Of a stretch of DNA of 64,000 nucleotides, positions 29,014 through 37,653 are shown in pieces. Every line of letters begins with the position of its first letter. The stretch's first letter is position 1. The stretch comes from JANXQG01 sp963804375. GTDB lineage: Bacteria; Planctomycetota; Planctomycetia; Pirellulales; Thermoguttaceae. The position numbers and the translations under genes were made by a program. The notes below the pieces were generated by a model. It saw nothing but the letters and a program-made list of their open reading frames with translations, had not been told where the DNA came from and searched no databases. Where the stretch lies: assembly GCA_963804375.1 (NCBI GenBank), contig CAWDQE010000006.1, positions 62,001 through 126,000 of the forward strand, written 5' to 3'.

Positions 29014-29470
29014 CGCTCTCCTCGAAAATGGGGGTGATAATCTATGGTCACAGGGGGATCGGCTTGCGCCGGCGATCGAGCCGGCCTCGAAATCCTCTGG
29101 GGGTCCCGAAACTGCTGGCCTTGGGCGCTGCGGCGCGCAGGGCAGGCGATCGCGGGGGAATTCGCAAATATTCGTGGTTGCGATTGGGCATCCTTGACGG
29201 TGGGCCGTTGCCCGCTCGGTCTTTCCTCGCCCGAAAAATCCCTGGCCGTCGGGCGACGGCACAGCAAATCCCGAGAGAATCCCCGGACCGAACTGGGTCA
29301 ACGGTCGGGCCGCGCCAGCCAACGCGAGTATGCCGGGAGCGGCTTGGGGGCCACGCGCGAACAACAGGCAGACGTTTCCAGAACCGAGTGCTCGGCCTGC
29401 CGCATGCCCAGGCCGGGGCGTGAGGCACGCGGCCGAAGGCAATTGGTATCTTGCCGTGATTCGCCAGGAC
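29014..29470 (-). repeat. Repeated leader, copy 3 (upstream of Rpn-like gene)
   Basis: It contains GAATCACGGCAAGATACCAA and GCCTTCGGCC near 29430-29465, then a degenerate module ending in ATG 29191 (MPNRNHEYLRIPPRSPA). The stretch GCGAATT.CCCC..GA.CGCCTGCCCTGC after this ATG is also found after ATG 27341. About 170 bases separate it from the real gene start at 29013. Confidence 0.55.
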
Positions 29471-29648
29471 TTTAAGCGGCAAGCCGGGGTTCTCCGGACG
29501 AATCGGGATCCAGGCCAGCAGATTCAGGAGCAGGACAAGGGAATCTGCGCCGGCCGCGCTCGGCCGGCGCAGATTCCTCGGGGAGGCACGGCTTGCCGGG
29601 GGCAGGACAGCCGAAAATCCTGTCGGTTGGCCAAGGCCCGAATCCGCG

Positions 29649-30251
29649 TCATTCGCCCTCAGGGCGATAGACAGCGTCCGGGCCCAGCCAGCCCTCCCGC
29701 ATCTCCTGCAAGGCGCGGATCAGCCCGCTCGCCTGGCCGCCGGAAAGCTCTGCGAGCGGCTTTTTGAAGAGTCGCTGACAAAGATCCTCGATTTGCTCGG
29801 CAGCCATGCCGAGGCGGCCGGCGAGCTCCTGGATATAATCCAACTGGCGGGCCGACGGCCGGCAGCGAGCCCTGCCGTTGCCGCGGCCCGGCGGGTGGCC
29901 GTTGCCATTGACCTGGCCGTTGTCGTGGCGGTCGTCCTGGGCATGTCCGTTGCCGTTAGTGCCAGCATGACCCTTGGCAGAGTTAGGACCGTTGCCGCCG
30001 GTGCGTGTCTCGGCGGCTATTTCTCTGGCCGACCCTGACTGGTTGCGCGGGGCCTGGTGTCGGGCCAACTCCTCGTCGACCGACGCGGCGCACCGGGCGT
30101 AAACCTCGCGGACCTGGGCGCGGAAGGTTTCGGGGTCTCCCTGGATCAGTCTGCTGTCCAGTTCCAGTTCCACGTGGCAGATCGCGCCCACGCTGCTGTA
30201 ACCCGGGAGTCCGAGTTTCTTCGAGACGCCGGCAGTGAGTTTCAGTGGCAT
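29649..30251 (-). CDS. Conserved island protein with N-terminal beta domain and C-terminal helical domain
   Basis: Start ATG 30251 after AAGGAGAACAGCTTT. Residues 1-65 (MPLKLTAGVSKKLGLPGYSS, then ICHVELELDSRLI) form a conserved block; residues 66-130 are a Gly/Asn/His-rich linker; residues 132-190 (SARQLDYIQELAGRLGMAAE, LFKKPLAELSGGQASGLIRA) match a helical module common at the end of phage and plasmid DNA-metabolism proteins. Function is unknown. It lies with HTH and RecB-like genes, which points to element maintenance. Confidence 0.65.
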   Translation of the reverse strand: MPLKLTAGVSKKLGLPGYSSVGAICHVELELDSRLIQGDPETFRAQVREVYARCAASVDEELARHQAPRNQSGSAREIAAETRTGGNGPNSAKGHAGTNGNGHAQDDRHDNGQVNGNGHPPGRGNGRARCRPSARQLDYIQELAGRLGMAAEQIEDLCQRLFKKPLAELSGGQASGLIRALQEMREGWLGPDAVYRPEGE

Positions 30252-30329
30252 AAAGCTGTTCTCCTTGCGGGATGGTAAGTGAGGGGTGGATCTGGCCTGC
30301 CAACGGGCCGGCCAGTTGTTGCCGATCCG

Positions 30330-30957
30330 TCAGGCGACGGCGGCGGCAGGCTCGTCGCCCTGGAAGCGCTGCCAGGCGTGGAACAACTCCTTGCGGAGCT
30401 GCGAGATCCTGCCGGGCGACACCCGGAACCGCCTGGCGGCCGCGGTGGTGGTTTCGCCGCCGGCCAGAAACGTGGCGACCTTGCGGAGGCGGCGGGGCAA
30501 GCCCTGCAACCAGGCGGCGAAATCCATCCGCATCGCCGCCACCTCGGCCGGCCCGGCGCGCCTGCCCTCCAGCAGCACTTCCAGCCAGTCTTCCTCCTGC
30601 TTGTCGAAGCGGTCCAAACGGTCGACCGTGATCCCCTTCTCGCGCTGGCAGTAGGGCGACGAGACGTCGCGGATGTTCAAGCGGCCGCCGACCTTGCCGC
30701 CACCTCTGGTTTGGGCGACGCCGAATCGCGCCAGCGCCGGGATAGGCCACCGCGAGCTTGTTCAACTCCACCAGCCGCGCGAAGGCGGCACGGGCGTTGC
30801 AGACGACCTCCTGGAGCGCCTCGCCGCGGGCCTCGGCGCCCAAGTTTCGGAAGGCGCGCTGGGCGTGGCTTTCGATTTGTGGGACCATGGCCATGAAGTC
30901 CTGGTGCCCGGCCGGAGGGGACGGCTTGCAGCGAACGGATTTCTTTGCAGAGCGCAT
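30330..30957 (-). CDS. Island HTH protein (sigma region 4-like), copy 1, one frameshift
   Basis: Aligns with the genes at 33820 and 62336: an N-terminal RAFRNLGAEARGEALQEVVC block, then (after a one-base shift near 30740) GGRLNIRDVSSPYCQREKGI, VDRLDRFDKQEEDWLEVLLE, and a C-terminal helix-turn-helix, TTAAARRFRVSPGRISQLRK. The layout resembles a small sigma-like regulator in which the last helix pair reads DNA. A three-hairpin leader lies upstream. The shift makes this copy suspect; the other two are open. Confidence 0.72.
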
Positions 30958-30979
30958 GGGGACGATCTCCGAGAAAAGG

Positions 30980-31126
30980 GACCGCCCCTCGCAGGGCGGT
31001 CATGTTCAAGAAACACAAGCACCCCGCGACGCACGGGGTGCAACTTGCAGTGCAAGGGCGCGTTGCACCACGAGGTACAACGACGAACTTGTCAGCGGCC
31101 ACGCAGCACAAGGCCCGTGGCCGCTG
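30980..31126 (-). promoter_or_regulatory. Three consecutive hairpins upstream of HTH copy 1
   Basis: Perfect arms are GACCGCCC/GGGCGGTC (30980-31001), GCACCCCG/CGGGGTGC (31019-31041) and CAGCGGCCACG/CGTGGCCGCTG (31093-31126). The first sits about 20 bases upstream of the ATG, as in other island genes. Confidence 0.6.
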
Positions 31127-31490
31127 AGCGAGATTCGCAAACCGTCAGTTCCGCAATCTGCCCAACACGCGGCGGACCGCCAAGCGGTCGAAGGCACTTC
31201 AAGAGCGGGGCCGCCGAGGCGCTGCGGCCAGGGGCCGAGAGGGGGCGCCCCGCGGATACGTGCCGGCGCCGTCCGTGGATCTTCCGCGTCCGGCCAGACT
31301 CCAGAAGAGGCTGGGGAGCTTGCCCTTCAGCCCCGGACGCGACCGCCGCGCGTAGGGCCGTGCCGGGTGCCCGGGGCGGGCTGCCCTGGGGGCCATCGTT
31401 CCGCTTGGAGAGGGCCTCGAGAGTTCCATCGCGGGCTGCCGGCGGCGCGGCCCGCCAGCGGCGCTTCGCAACGGTCGTTGCGGCCAACTC
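31127..31490. other. Intergenic, GC-rich, no gene supported
   Basis: Frames here are extensions or shadows of the nuclease gene that ends at 31491. No motif was recognised. Confidence 0.4.
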
Positions 31491-32324
31491 CTATCCGGCC
31501 CACCGCGCGCACTGCGCACGGTAATCGCACATCGAACAGCCCCGGCCCGGCCGATAGTTGAAGCGGTCCGAATCCAAGGCGTCCAGGTAGTCGCGGATCA
31601 CGGCGAAGAGCCGCCGAAAATGGGCGTCCGTGCGGGCCGCGTAGCGGTGGAACTCGATCTTGACCTGCCGGGTCTTGATCAGGCTGCGAATCTCCAGCCC
31701 GGCTTCCGGCCGCTGGGTGGCGCGCCGGAACAGGTAGGCGTAGCTGGAGAGCTGGATCTCGTGGAAGATCTCCAGCGGTTCGCTGCTGCGGGCAGTCGTT
31801 TTGAAATCGGCAATCAACGGCCCCTCGCTGCCGTCGAGCACGAGATCGACGATGCCGACCAGCGGAATCCCCAGGTCTTCGCCCGTGTGGGGATCGACCA
31901 GGGGCGATTCCAGGGCAGCCTCCACGGCCAGCGGCCTCGGCTCGTCGGCGGGAAGATGGGCCAGATAGGCGGCGACCAGATCGACGGCCTGCCCCTGCAA
32001 AGCCTGCTCCGCGGCGGCCGAGTCGAACTGCACGCCCTGCTCCTCGCGCATGCCGCCCCACGCCTCCTTGAGCTCTTCGGCAACGTCGCCGCCTTCCAGC
32101 GCGATGCCCAGTTGCCGCTGGCGATAGACCGCCTGGAGCGCCCAGTGCACGGCGGTTCCCAGGAACAGCCCCGGCGTCGTCGGCGTCTTGACGCCCTGCA
32201 GATAGCGATAGGCGAAGGCTCGAGGGCATCTGATCCAGCAGTTCAGGCGGGATGGGGAAAGGTATTGCCACACTCCACCTTGCGGCTTCCGGATCGACTC
32301 GAAACCAAGCAATTCAAGGCTCAT
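31491..32324 (-). CDS. RecB-like PD-(D/E)XK nuclease with Fe-S cysteines
   Basis: The 277-residue protein starts at ATG 32324 (MSLELLGFESIRKP). Nuclease motifs are GTAVHWALQAVYR (His), VGIVDLVLDGSEGPLIADFK (Asp and D-x-K) and EIQLSSYAYLF (QxxxY). One Cys in the N-terminal CWIRCPRAFAYRYL plus the C-terminal GCSMCDYRAQC form the four-Cys Fe-S staple seen in AddB and Cas4. No cas genes, repeats or helicase partner are nearby, so it is a stand-alone island exonuclease-like gene rather than Cas4 proper. Confidence 0.8.
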   Translation of the reverse strand: MSLELLGFESIRKPQGGVWQYLSPSRLNCWIRCPRAFAYRYLQGVKTPTTPGLFLGTAVHWALQAVYRQRQLGIALEGGDVAEELKEAWGGMREEQGVQFDSAAAEQALQGQAVDLVAAYLAHLPADEPRPLAVEAALESPLVDPHTGEDLGIPLVGIVDLVLDGSEGPLIADFKTTARSSEPLEIFHEIQLSSYAYLFRRATQRPEAGLEIRSLIKTRQVKIEFHRYAARTDAHFRRLFAVIRDYLDALDSDRFNYRPGRGCSMCDYRAQCARWAG

Positions 32325-32870
32325 CTTCCACTGCCCTCCCAGGCCGCGTCGCTGCCGCGCGTGCCGTCCTTGATCGCCGGCCGCGTGCCGATCACTCGCA
32401 AGGCGCCGAAGGCGTTCCTCATGCGCTCTGGAAAACCTTCCCGCGCAAGCGGGGAGGTTGCGGTCGGGCGCAAACGCGCCGCGACACGCCGCGCCGCACC
32501 GGCCATCGCCGGGACAAGCGGGCTTTCTGCTCCACCCGACGTAAATGGACATGGACATAGTTCGTTCTCCATGGTTGGTCGAAAGATAGGCTTGCCGGAG
32601 ACCGAAGCCCCCGGCAAGAACGCAAGCAGGGCCGGAAAGAGTTGCTGGCGAGGCTCGGCCCCAGGGGACCGTCGAGGCGGCCCCAGAATCGCTTCAGGCA
32701 GTCTCGGCGGGCCGGAGAAGCGTCTCCGGCCGGCGGGGCGGCACTCCATGCGCCTGTCCGCCTCGGCGGCACGCTGGCGCGCCACATAACTTGCTCAAAC
32801 CGACATTGATCGTGAGGGGCATTTTATGCCCTCCTTGGTGGTTGATGCCGACCTTTTCAGGGCAGCCGGG
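32325..32870. other. Intergenic, no gene supported
   Basis: The nuclease frame stays open to 32558 but upstream residues are Arg-rich and unconserved-looking. No other gene or clear terminator was found. Confidence 0.35.
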
Positions 32871-33455
32871 TTATGGAGCGGGTTTTATTTCTGTTTCTTC
32901 CCAGGTCACGGCCAAGTGCCAGCCGAATTCGGCATAGAATGCCTGGAGGATGGTCTCGGCGGCGAGTTTTGCGGCCTGGATGTTCGCGGCCGAGCCGGCG
33001 GCGTGCCCAACCAGTTTCTGGGCTTCCTTCATGACCGCGTCGCGGAGCACGTCTTGGTCGGAAACAAAGGGAATCCAGGTGGTCGTTTTCACTTCCCAGG
33101 TCTGGGTCGTATCGTGATCGACCCTGGCTTCCAGGACTTCCGGCAGAGGGAGCGAGATCGTCGCGGTCTTGTTCCTCTCGTCCTTTTCCACGATCTTCGC
33201 CCGAGCGAGATTCACGGCGATCAAGCCATCACCGTGAATCAGCCAGACGCCGCGACAGCCCGCCCCGCTGCCAACCAGCACATCGGCAACGTAGACCCGA
33301 TTCGTAACAAGATGCGAGAGTCGCTCAAGCCTCTCGATGGTCGGGCCTTGGCTCGTGGCGGTCAGTTGCGATAGTGGAAATGGAAGCCGCGGCAGGACGA
33401 AGAGCAGGCCGGCAGCGGTGACGGCGGCCACGAGCAGCGCGGGCACAGTTTTCAT
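32871..33455 (-). CDS. DUF4230-type membrane-anchored protein
   Basis: The 194-residue protein has an N-terminal anchor (VAAVTAAGLLFVLPRLPFPL) followed by the DUF4230 pattern: TIERLERLSHLVTNRVYVAD, GVWLIHGDGLIAVNLARAKI, LPLPEVLEARVDHDTTQTWE and a C-terminal helix. The extracytoplasmic function is unknown. Its ATG overlaps the lipoprotein stop by four bases, so the two are one operon. A shortened paralogue with the same neighbour is at 61384. Confidence 0.75.
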   Translation of the reverse strand: MKTVPALLVAAVTAAGLLFVLPRLPFPLSQLTATSQGPTIERLERLSHLVTNRVYVADVLVGSGAGCRGVWLIHGDGLIAVNLARAKIVEKDERNKTATISLPLPEVLEARVDHDTTQTWEVKTTTWIPFVSDQDVLRDAVMKEAQKLVGHAAGSAANIQAAKLAAETILQAFYAEFGWHLAVTWEETEIKPAP

Positions 33456-33643
33456 CGATAGTCCTCATGGTCGTGCCGCTCGGCAGGGGCGGTGTCCGAG
33501 AAGTTCGTGGTCGGGCCCCTCCAGCGGAACTCGGGCGGCGGCGCCGTGGATGACGAGCCACCCGAGCCACAGCCGCTGCAGGCCGCCAGGCAGATGCCCA
33601 GGCTGACGAGGATTTGAAGGGTCAGAGAAAGGGAACGCTTCAT
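33452..33643 (-). CDS. Small lipoprotein upstream of DUF4230 gene
   Basis: The 63-residue product has a signal with a lipobox near LGICLAACSGCG and a short Pro/Asp tail (PPPEFRWRGPTTNFSDTAP). The same gene order, lipoprotein then DUF4230, recurs at 61761-62135, where the tail carries a related PRRLQWSAPETGFQSE. A leader hairpin is 25 bases upstream. Confidence 0.65.
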   Translation of the reverse strand: MKRSLSLTLQILVSLGICLAACSGCGSGGSSSTAPPPEFRWRGPTTNFSDTAPAERHDHEDYR

Positions 33644-33667
33644 TTTGCAGGCTCCAGAAAGAGATAG

Positions 33668-33699
33668 GGCCGCCCTGCCCGCAGGCGAACAGGGCGGCC
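33668..33699 (-). promoter_or_regulatory. Leader hairpin, GGCCGCCCTG/CAGGGCGGCC
   Basis: Ten-base perfect arms (33668-33677 with 33690-33699) lie 25 bases upstream of the lipoprotein ATG. The arms pair with covarying changes when compared with 62209-62233 (GGCAGCCCTG/CAGGGCTGCC). Confidence 0.6.
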
Positions 33700-33819
33700 G
33701 AAGAGATAATCAAACCAGAGGCCCGAGCCCTCTCGCCTGTTGCGCATGGCAGACGACCAGGGCTCGGGCGAAGGCCGGCAAGAGGGCCGGCCGGAGAAGA
33801 GGTGGCGAGGCGGCTGGGG

Positions 33820-34449
33820 CTAGGCAGCCACGGCAGCCCCGCCGGGCTCGTCGCCGCTGAAACGCTGCCAGTTTGCCGCAAGTTCCTTGCGCAGATGGCT
33901 GATCCGGCTGGCGCTCACGCGGAACTTCCTGGCGGCGTCGGCAGTGCGATTGCCCACGGAAAGGTACTGGGCGATCTTGCGGTGGCGCAGCGGAAGCGAT
34001 GCCAGCCACGATTCGAAATCCAACCGCACGCAGGCAGTTTCTGCGGGACCAGCATGCTGATCCTCGACGAGGACCTCGCACCAGGCGTTTTCTTCGTCTT
34101 TGTCGTGGCGATCCAGCCGCTCGACGGTCAGGCCTTTCAGCCGCTGACAGAAGTCCGAAGAGACGTCGAGGCAATTGAGATGGCCGCCAACCTTGCGGCC
34201 GTCGCGGGCTTGCTTGATTCCGAAGACGGCCAGCGGAGCCGCGTAGGCGATGCTGGTCTTTTTGCGCTGGGCAAGACGGACGAAGGCCTGCATTGCGTTG
34301 CAGACAACCTCTTGCACCATTTCTGACCTGGCTTCGCGGCTGAGATGGCGGAAGGCGATCTTGGCGCGGATGATGATCTGCGGCAAGAGGGCGAGGAACT
34401 GGCGGTGCCAACGACAACGGGGGGCGGGTGCGGGTGACGCGCAAACCAT
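33820..34449 (-). CDS. Island HTH protein (sigma region 4-like), copy 2
   Basis: The 209-residue intact protein starts at ATG 34449 after GGAGGTTTTTC. Blocks in order: QFLALLPQIIIRAKIAFRHL, MVQEVVCNAMQAFVRLAQRK, GIKQARDGRKVGGHLNCLDV, VERLDRHDKDEENAWCEVLV and the helix-turn-helix DAARKFRVSASRISHLRKEL. It probably binds DNA; whether it acts as a sigma factor or repressor is unknown. A hairpin GGCGACC/GGTTGCC lies just upstream of the ribosome site. Confidence 0.78.
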   Translation of the reverse strand: MVCASPAPAPRCRWHRQFLALLPQIIIRAKIAFRHLSREARSEMVQEVVCNAMQAFVRLAQRKKTSIAYAAPLAVFGIKQARDGRKVGGHLNCLDVSSDFCQRLKGLTVERLDRHDKDEENAWCEVLVEDQHAGPAETACVRLDFESWLASLPLRHRKIAQYLSVGNRTADAARKFRVSASRISHLRKELAANWQRFSGDEPGGAAVAA

Positions 34450-34966
34450 GAAAAACCTCCAAGAAATGCAGGCGACCCCCGAGGCGGAGGTTGCCTTCGG
34501 GGTGAGAGATGAGCGGCGCAGACGTTGCGCAGCTCGGAACGGGCTGGAGCAGCGGATTCGCCTCAAACAGCGGGCTCTGATGGCTGAATGGCTCCGCCAG
34601 GTTAAAGTGCCGTGGAATCGCGTCGTTTTTTTCGTAGCGACAACCACGGCCGAGCAAGCCGACATGCAGAAACCGGGTTGCCAGAGCAATCCGGTTCCGC
34701 CTGTTATAATGCCATGCGGATCGGTGCTTCTTAACCTCTTGCCTTGTGACCAGGGCCGGCAACGTTGCCTTGCCATGGCGAGAGCCGGCCGCTGCATCGC
34801 GGGTGTCGTCGCAGGGCCGGCTCGGCGGCGATCATTCTGGCGGCTGCTACGGACCGCAGCCCGATGGCGATGGCGGTTGTCTCCGCCAAGGCGGTTCCGT
34901 GGTGTCCGCCCGGTCCCAGCCGACTGCCGCGGCCCATCTCCCCCATCCAACCGCAGGAGTTATGCG
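34450..34966. other. Leader of HTH copy 2 and divergent spacer
   Basis: It holds the hairpin GGCGACC/GGTTGCC (34471-34495) on the minus strand and the AGGAG site of the ACT-domain remnant. No gene is supported in between. Confidence 0.4.
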
Positions 34967-35330
34967 ATGGCTATTTCCATCAAGAAGATCGTCGCCTGGC
35001 GAGCTGGCGTCGAGGACAAGCCCGGAGCCTTGCGCAGCGTCCCGGCCCCGCTGGCCGAAGTCGGTGCCGATTGGCAGGTGGTGATGGGCTACCGATAGCA
35101 TGGCGGCGCGCACGGGGCCGCGATCGAGGTCTGCCCGGTCTCGGGAAAGAAATCGACCACCGCCGCCAGCCAGGCCGGTTTGACCGCTTTCCCATCATTC
35201 CTAGGCTGCTCGTCCAGGGCGACAACCACCCCGGGCTCGGACGCGCCATCGCGCAGGCCATTTCCGAAGCGGGCACCAACGTCGCCTTCCTCGTGGCCCA
35301 GGGCATCGCGCGCGGATCGCCGATCCACGG
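34967..35330 (+). pseudogene. Stand-alone ACT-domain protein, decayed
   Basis: AGGAGTTATGCG precedes the ATG. Reading MAISIKKIVAWRAGVEDKPG, APLAEVGADWQVVMGYR then hits TAG (35096-35098, a likely former Tyr), continues GAHGAAIEVCPVSGKKSTTA, and after a shift near 35195 ends LVQGDNHPGLGRAIAQAISE and AGTNVAFLVAQ. The fold is a two-ACT small-molecule sensor. It is broken twice. Confidence 0.7.
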
Positions 35331-35639
35331 CTCGCGGGCTGGCGATTTCTCTGGTCGCGACCCGTTTCTGGCCATGTCGCCGGCACGTCGCCGCGTGCCT
35401 TTACGTCCTTGTGGTCGTCTGGCAGAACGAAGTGACGCGCGACCGCAACCTTTCCGAAAGTCTGCAAGTTCCAAGCATGGTTCCGATCCAGAATACCCAT
35501 GATTTCCAGGTACTTTCGTGACGTTCTGTCAGAAAACCCAAATCGATTTGCTGCAACCGGTTGGCATTATTCAAGCTACGATGTTAAAGCACTGATTGAT
35601 ACTGTCCATTTCCAATAAACACGATACGGCATGTTGTAT
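35331..35639. other. No gene supported
   Basis: The tail of the ACT remnant fades into sequence without motifs. The AT content rises toward the first repeated leader. Confidence 0.3.
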
Positions 35640-35875
35640 TCGATGGCGAGAAGGTATACAATACGTACAGATCCGACGAGTCCTCTGGCGGCCACGGTCC
35701 TTGCGGCCTGAAGCGGGTAGAGGCACGGCATCGCGGCCGAAATTTCGGCGGCGATACCCTGCCGTCGGAAGCAATTTGGACGATTTGCTCTTTAACAGGA
35801 TAAGTTTAGTTTTTCGTCGTAATGATCGCGAAGAACCTGGGCCACAGGCTTTCCCGCTTAGAAAGGGGGGGCTAA
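35640..35875 (+). repeat. Repeated structured leader, copy 1
   Basis: It shares with copy 3 the blocks AAGGTATACAATACGTACAG (promoter-like), GTCCTCTGGCGGCCACGGTCC, CGGCGGCGATACCCT, TTTGCTCTTTAACAGGATA and ATGATCGCGAAGAACC, GGGCCACAGGC. The 3' hairpin CTTTC/GAAAG (35849-35865) replaces CCTTC/GAAGG of copy 3. Confidence 0.65.
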
Positions 35876-36190
35876 GCTGCCCTCGCTTCTACGCGACAAT
35901 ACGCCCTACGGGCGGCATGACAATCCCTCAGTCGACGAGCAAGCTGTCGCTCTGGACCCATGCTTCCGAAAGAAGTACGGTTCCCGCACGGACAAGGCAT
36001 GCGACTCGGTTAACGAGACCCTGAACGCCGTCTCGGGCCGCCTGCATCCCCTTTGCGGCGCGGAGCGGGCGCCATGGGGCTGCTGGCGGAACAGTCGCGT
36101 CCTAACCCTCATGGAAATGAGGCGTGCCGTCCCGCCGGGGACCGAGAATGCGAAACGGTAATCGCGGGGGAATTTACGGCGGGAGTTTAG
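35876..36190 (+). pseudogene. Degenerate copy of the gene at 36986
   Basis: Blocks such as ACAATCCC..., a GACGAGCAAGC region and GGGCTGCTGGCGGAACAG match the intact gene's 5' and middle parts (GTGCTGCTCGCGGAACAG), and the 3' CGGCGGGAGTTTA matches its downstream sequence. The reading frame is destroyed, and the central and C-terminal parts are deleted. Confidence 0.5.
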
Positions 36191-36299
36191 CAACTCCGGG
36201 CCCCTGATTATTGAAAACAGCGACTAAATGTTAAATATAAAATCATTATATTGGTTAATTTCTACCAACAATGGATAGGCCCTCGTGTATTCCGGAATT

Positions 36300-36580
36300 G
36301 CGATGATATACTGGGTGCTGTTTTATCGTGGAAGCTGGCATGACAAATGGATGATCAAACGGCTTTTAGCTGGGCCGGCCTTCTCGTCCTGAACGGGCCG
36401 CTTTACAAGAACTAGCCGGGACGATCGGACACGTCCTCTGCCGGCTACGGCCCCTGCGGTCAAAAACCCGGCAAGAGGCCCGGCAGCGCAGCCCCAGTCT
36501 CGGCCGCGATGCCGTAGCGCTGGGAGGCGTATCGACGATTTTGCTCTCGTTCGTGATTTCGGTGAACAATCCGTCGGTAT
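36300..36580 (+). repeat. Repeated structured leader, copy 2, partial
   Basis: It has GATGATATACTGGGTGCTGT near 36302, GACACGTCCTCTGCCGGCTACG, AGAGGCCCGGCAGCGCAGCC and GACGATTTTGCTCTCGTTCG. It lacks the 3' hairpin and any following gene. Confidence 0.55.
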
Positions 36581-36654
36581 GGCTCGTAGTTGATGATCGT
36601 GGCGAACTTGATCACAAGCCATAAATGGGGCGTGTAGCTATTGTGTTCCAAAAC

Positions 36655-36985
36655 GACGATGATACAATGATTGGTGTTCTATCGTCCGGAATCGATGGAC
36701 ATGATCGACCCGCGTCAGGGTTGGCCGGCCTTCTGCCTTTGAGCAGGCCGTGTTGCCAAAACTGCCCGAGATAAGATGATCGAACAAGTCCTCTGCCGGC
36801 CATGGGTCCGTGCGGCCTGAATCCCGCAGAGGCCCGGTAGCGCAGCCGAAATGTCGGCGGCGATACCCTAGCGTCGGAGGCGGCTCCGACGATTTTGCTC
36901 TTTGACAAGATAGGTTTCGTTTTTAGTCGTATTAATCGTGAAGATCCGGGGCCACAGGCCTTCCGCCAAGAAGGGAGTGGCTTTT
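36655..36985 (+). repeat. Repeated structured leader, copy 3, complete
   Basis: The complete unit precedes an open gene. It includes GATGATACAATG, CAAGTCCTCTGCCGGCCATG, CGGCGGCGATACCCTAGCGT, TTTTGCTCTTTGACAAGATA, ATTAATCGTGAAGATCCGGG and the terminal hairpin that ends five bases before the ATG. Confidence 0.7.
36951..36981 (+). promoter_or_regulatory. Hairpin sequestering the ribosome site
   Basis: GCCAC (36951-36955) pairs with GTGGC (36977-36981), and CCTTC (36959-36963) with GAAGG (36970-36974). The only Shine-Dalgarno sequence, AAGAAGGGAG, is inside the 3' arm, and ATG follows at 36986. The inner stem covaries with leader copy 1. Translation would need the hairpin opened. Confidence 0.6.
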
Positions 36986-37653
36986 ATGCCCTCAGTTCTT
37001 TCCGAAGTCGCGGCCCAGGTTGGGTCGCAAAACAATCCCACTGACGATGAACGAGCCGTCGGTCTGGCTCTCGCTGCTGAAGAAGCACGGTCCCAGCACG
37101 ATCGCGACTGGATTACTCGTCTTGGCCAAAGGTGGCAGAACCACCACGGACAAGACTTGGGTCTGCGTTACGATACCGGCAAGGCTCTGAACAACCGCCT
37201 GGGCCGCCAACCTCGCGCTTGCCGCGAGGAGAGGGCGTCATGGTGCTGCTCGCGGAACAGACCGGACTGAGCGAAGCCTGTCTCAACAGGCTCCGCTGGT
37301 TCGCTTTCCGCTTCAGCAGTTATGAGGAGTTTCGGGCCTCACACTCGGACGTCAACTCGTGGGACAAGGTCTGCCTGCTGCTCGTGGAGATCTCCCACAA
37401 GGAGAAAACCGCCGACGCAGCAAGCAGCGGTCCTGACTCACGAGAGAATGGACCGAGCAAGGAAGTTCAGGCGCTACTACGCTCGCTCAAGGCCATGGCT
37501 TCGGCCATGCCCGTGAAGCGGATTCCCGTGGATGATGACGTCCTAGACGACATCGAGACGGGGTTGCGGAAGTTCCGCCGGGCCCTGAATAGGTGTACTG
37601 GACTGAACGTGACGATTTCAATCGCCCCCGCGAGCGAAGTCGTTGCGTCCTAA
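36986..37653 (+). CDS. Island protein of unknown function, one frameshift
   Basis: Starts MPSVLSEVAAQVGSQNNPTD; residues to about 72 include ARSQHDRDWITRLGQRWQNH and YDTGKALNNRLG. Near 37203 (GGGCCGCC) the reading shifts and continues PPTSRLPRGEGVMVLLAEQT, GLSEACLNRLRWFAFRFSSY and SWDKVCLLLVEISH, a helical region that looks like a DNA- or RNA-binding helix bundle. The C-terminus is about 80 residues with no recognised motif. Preceded by the repeated leader. The family was not identified. Confidence 0.6.

Noticed and set aside
31491..32324. Calling the RecB-like gene cas4
   Set aside because: There are no CRISPR repeats or other cas genes anywhere in the window.
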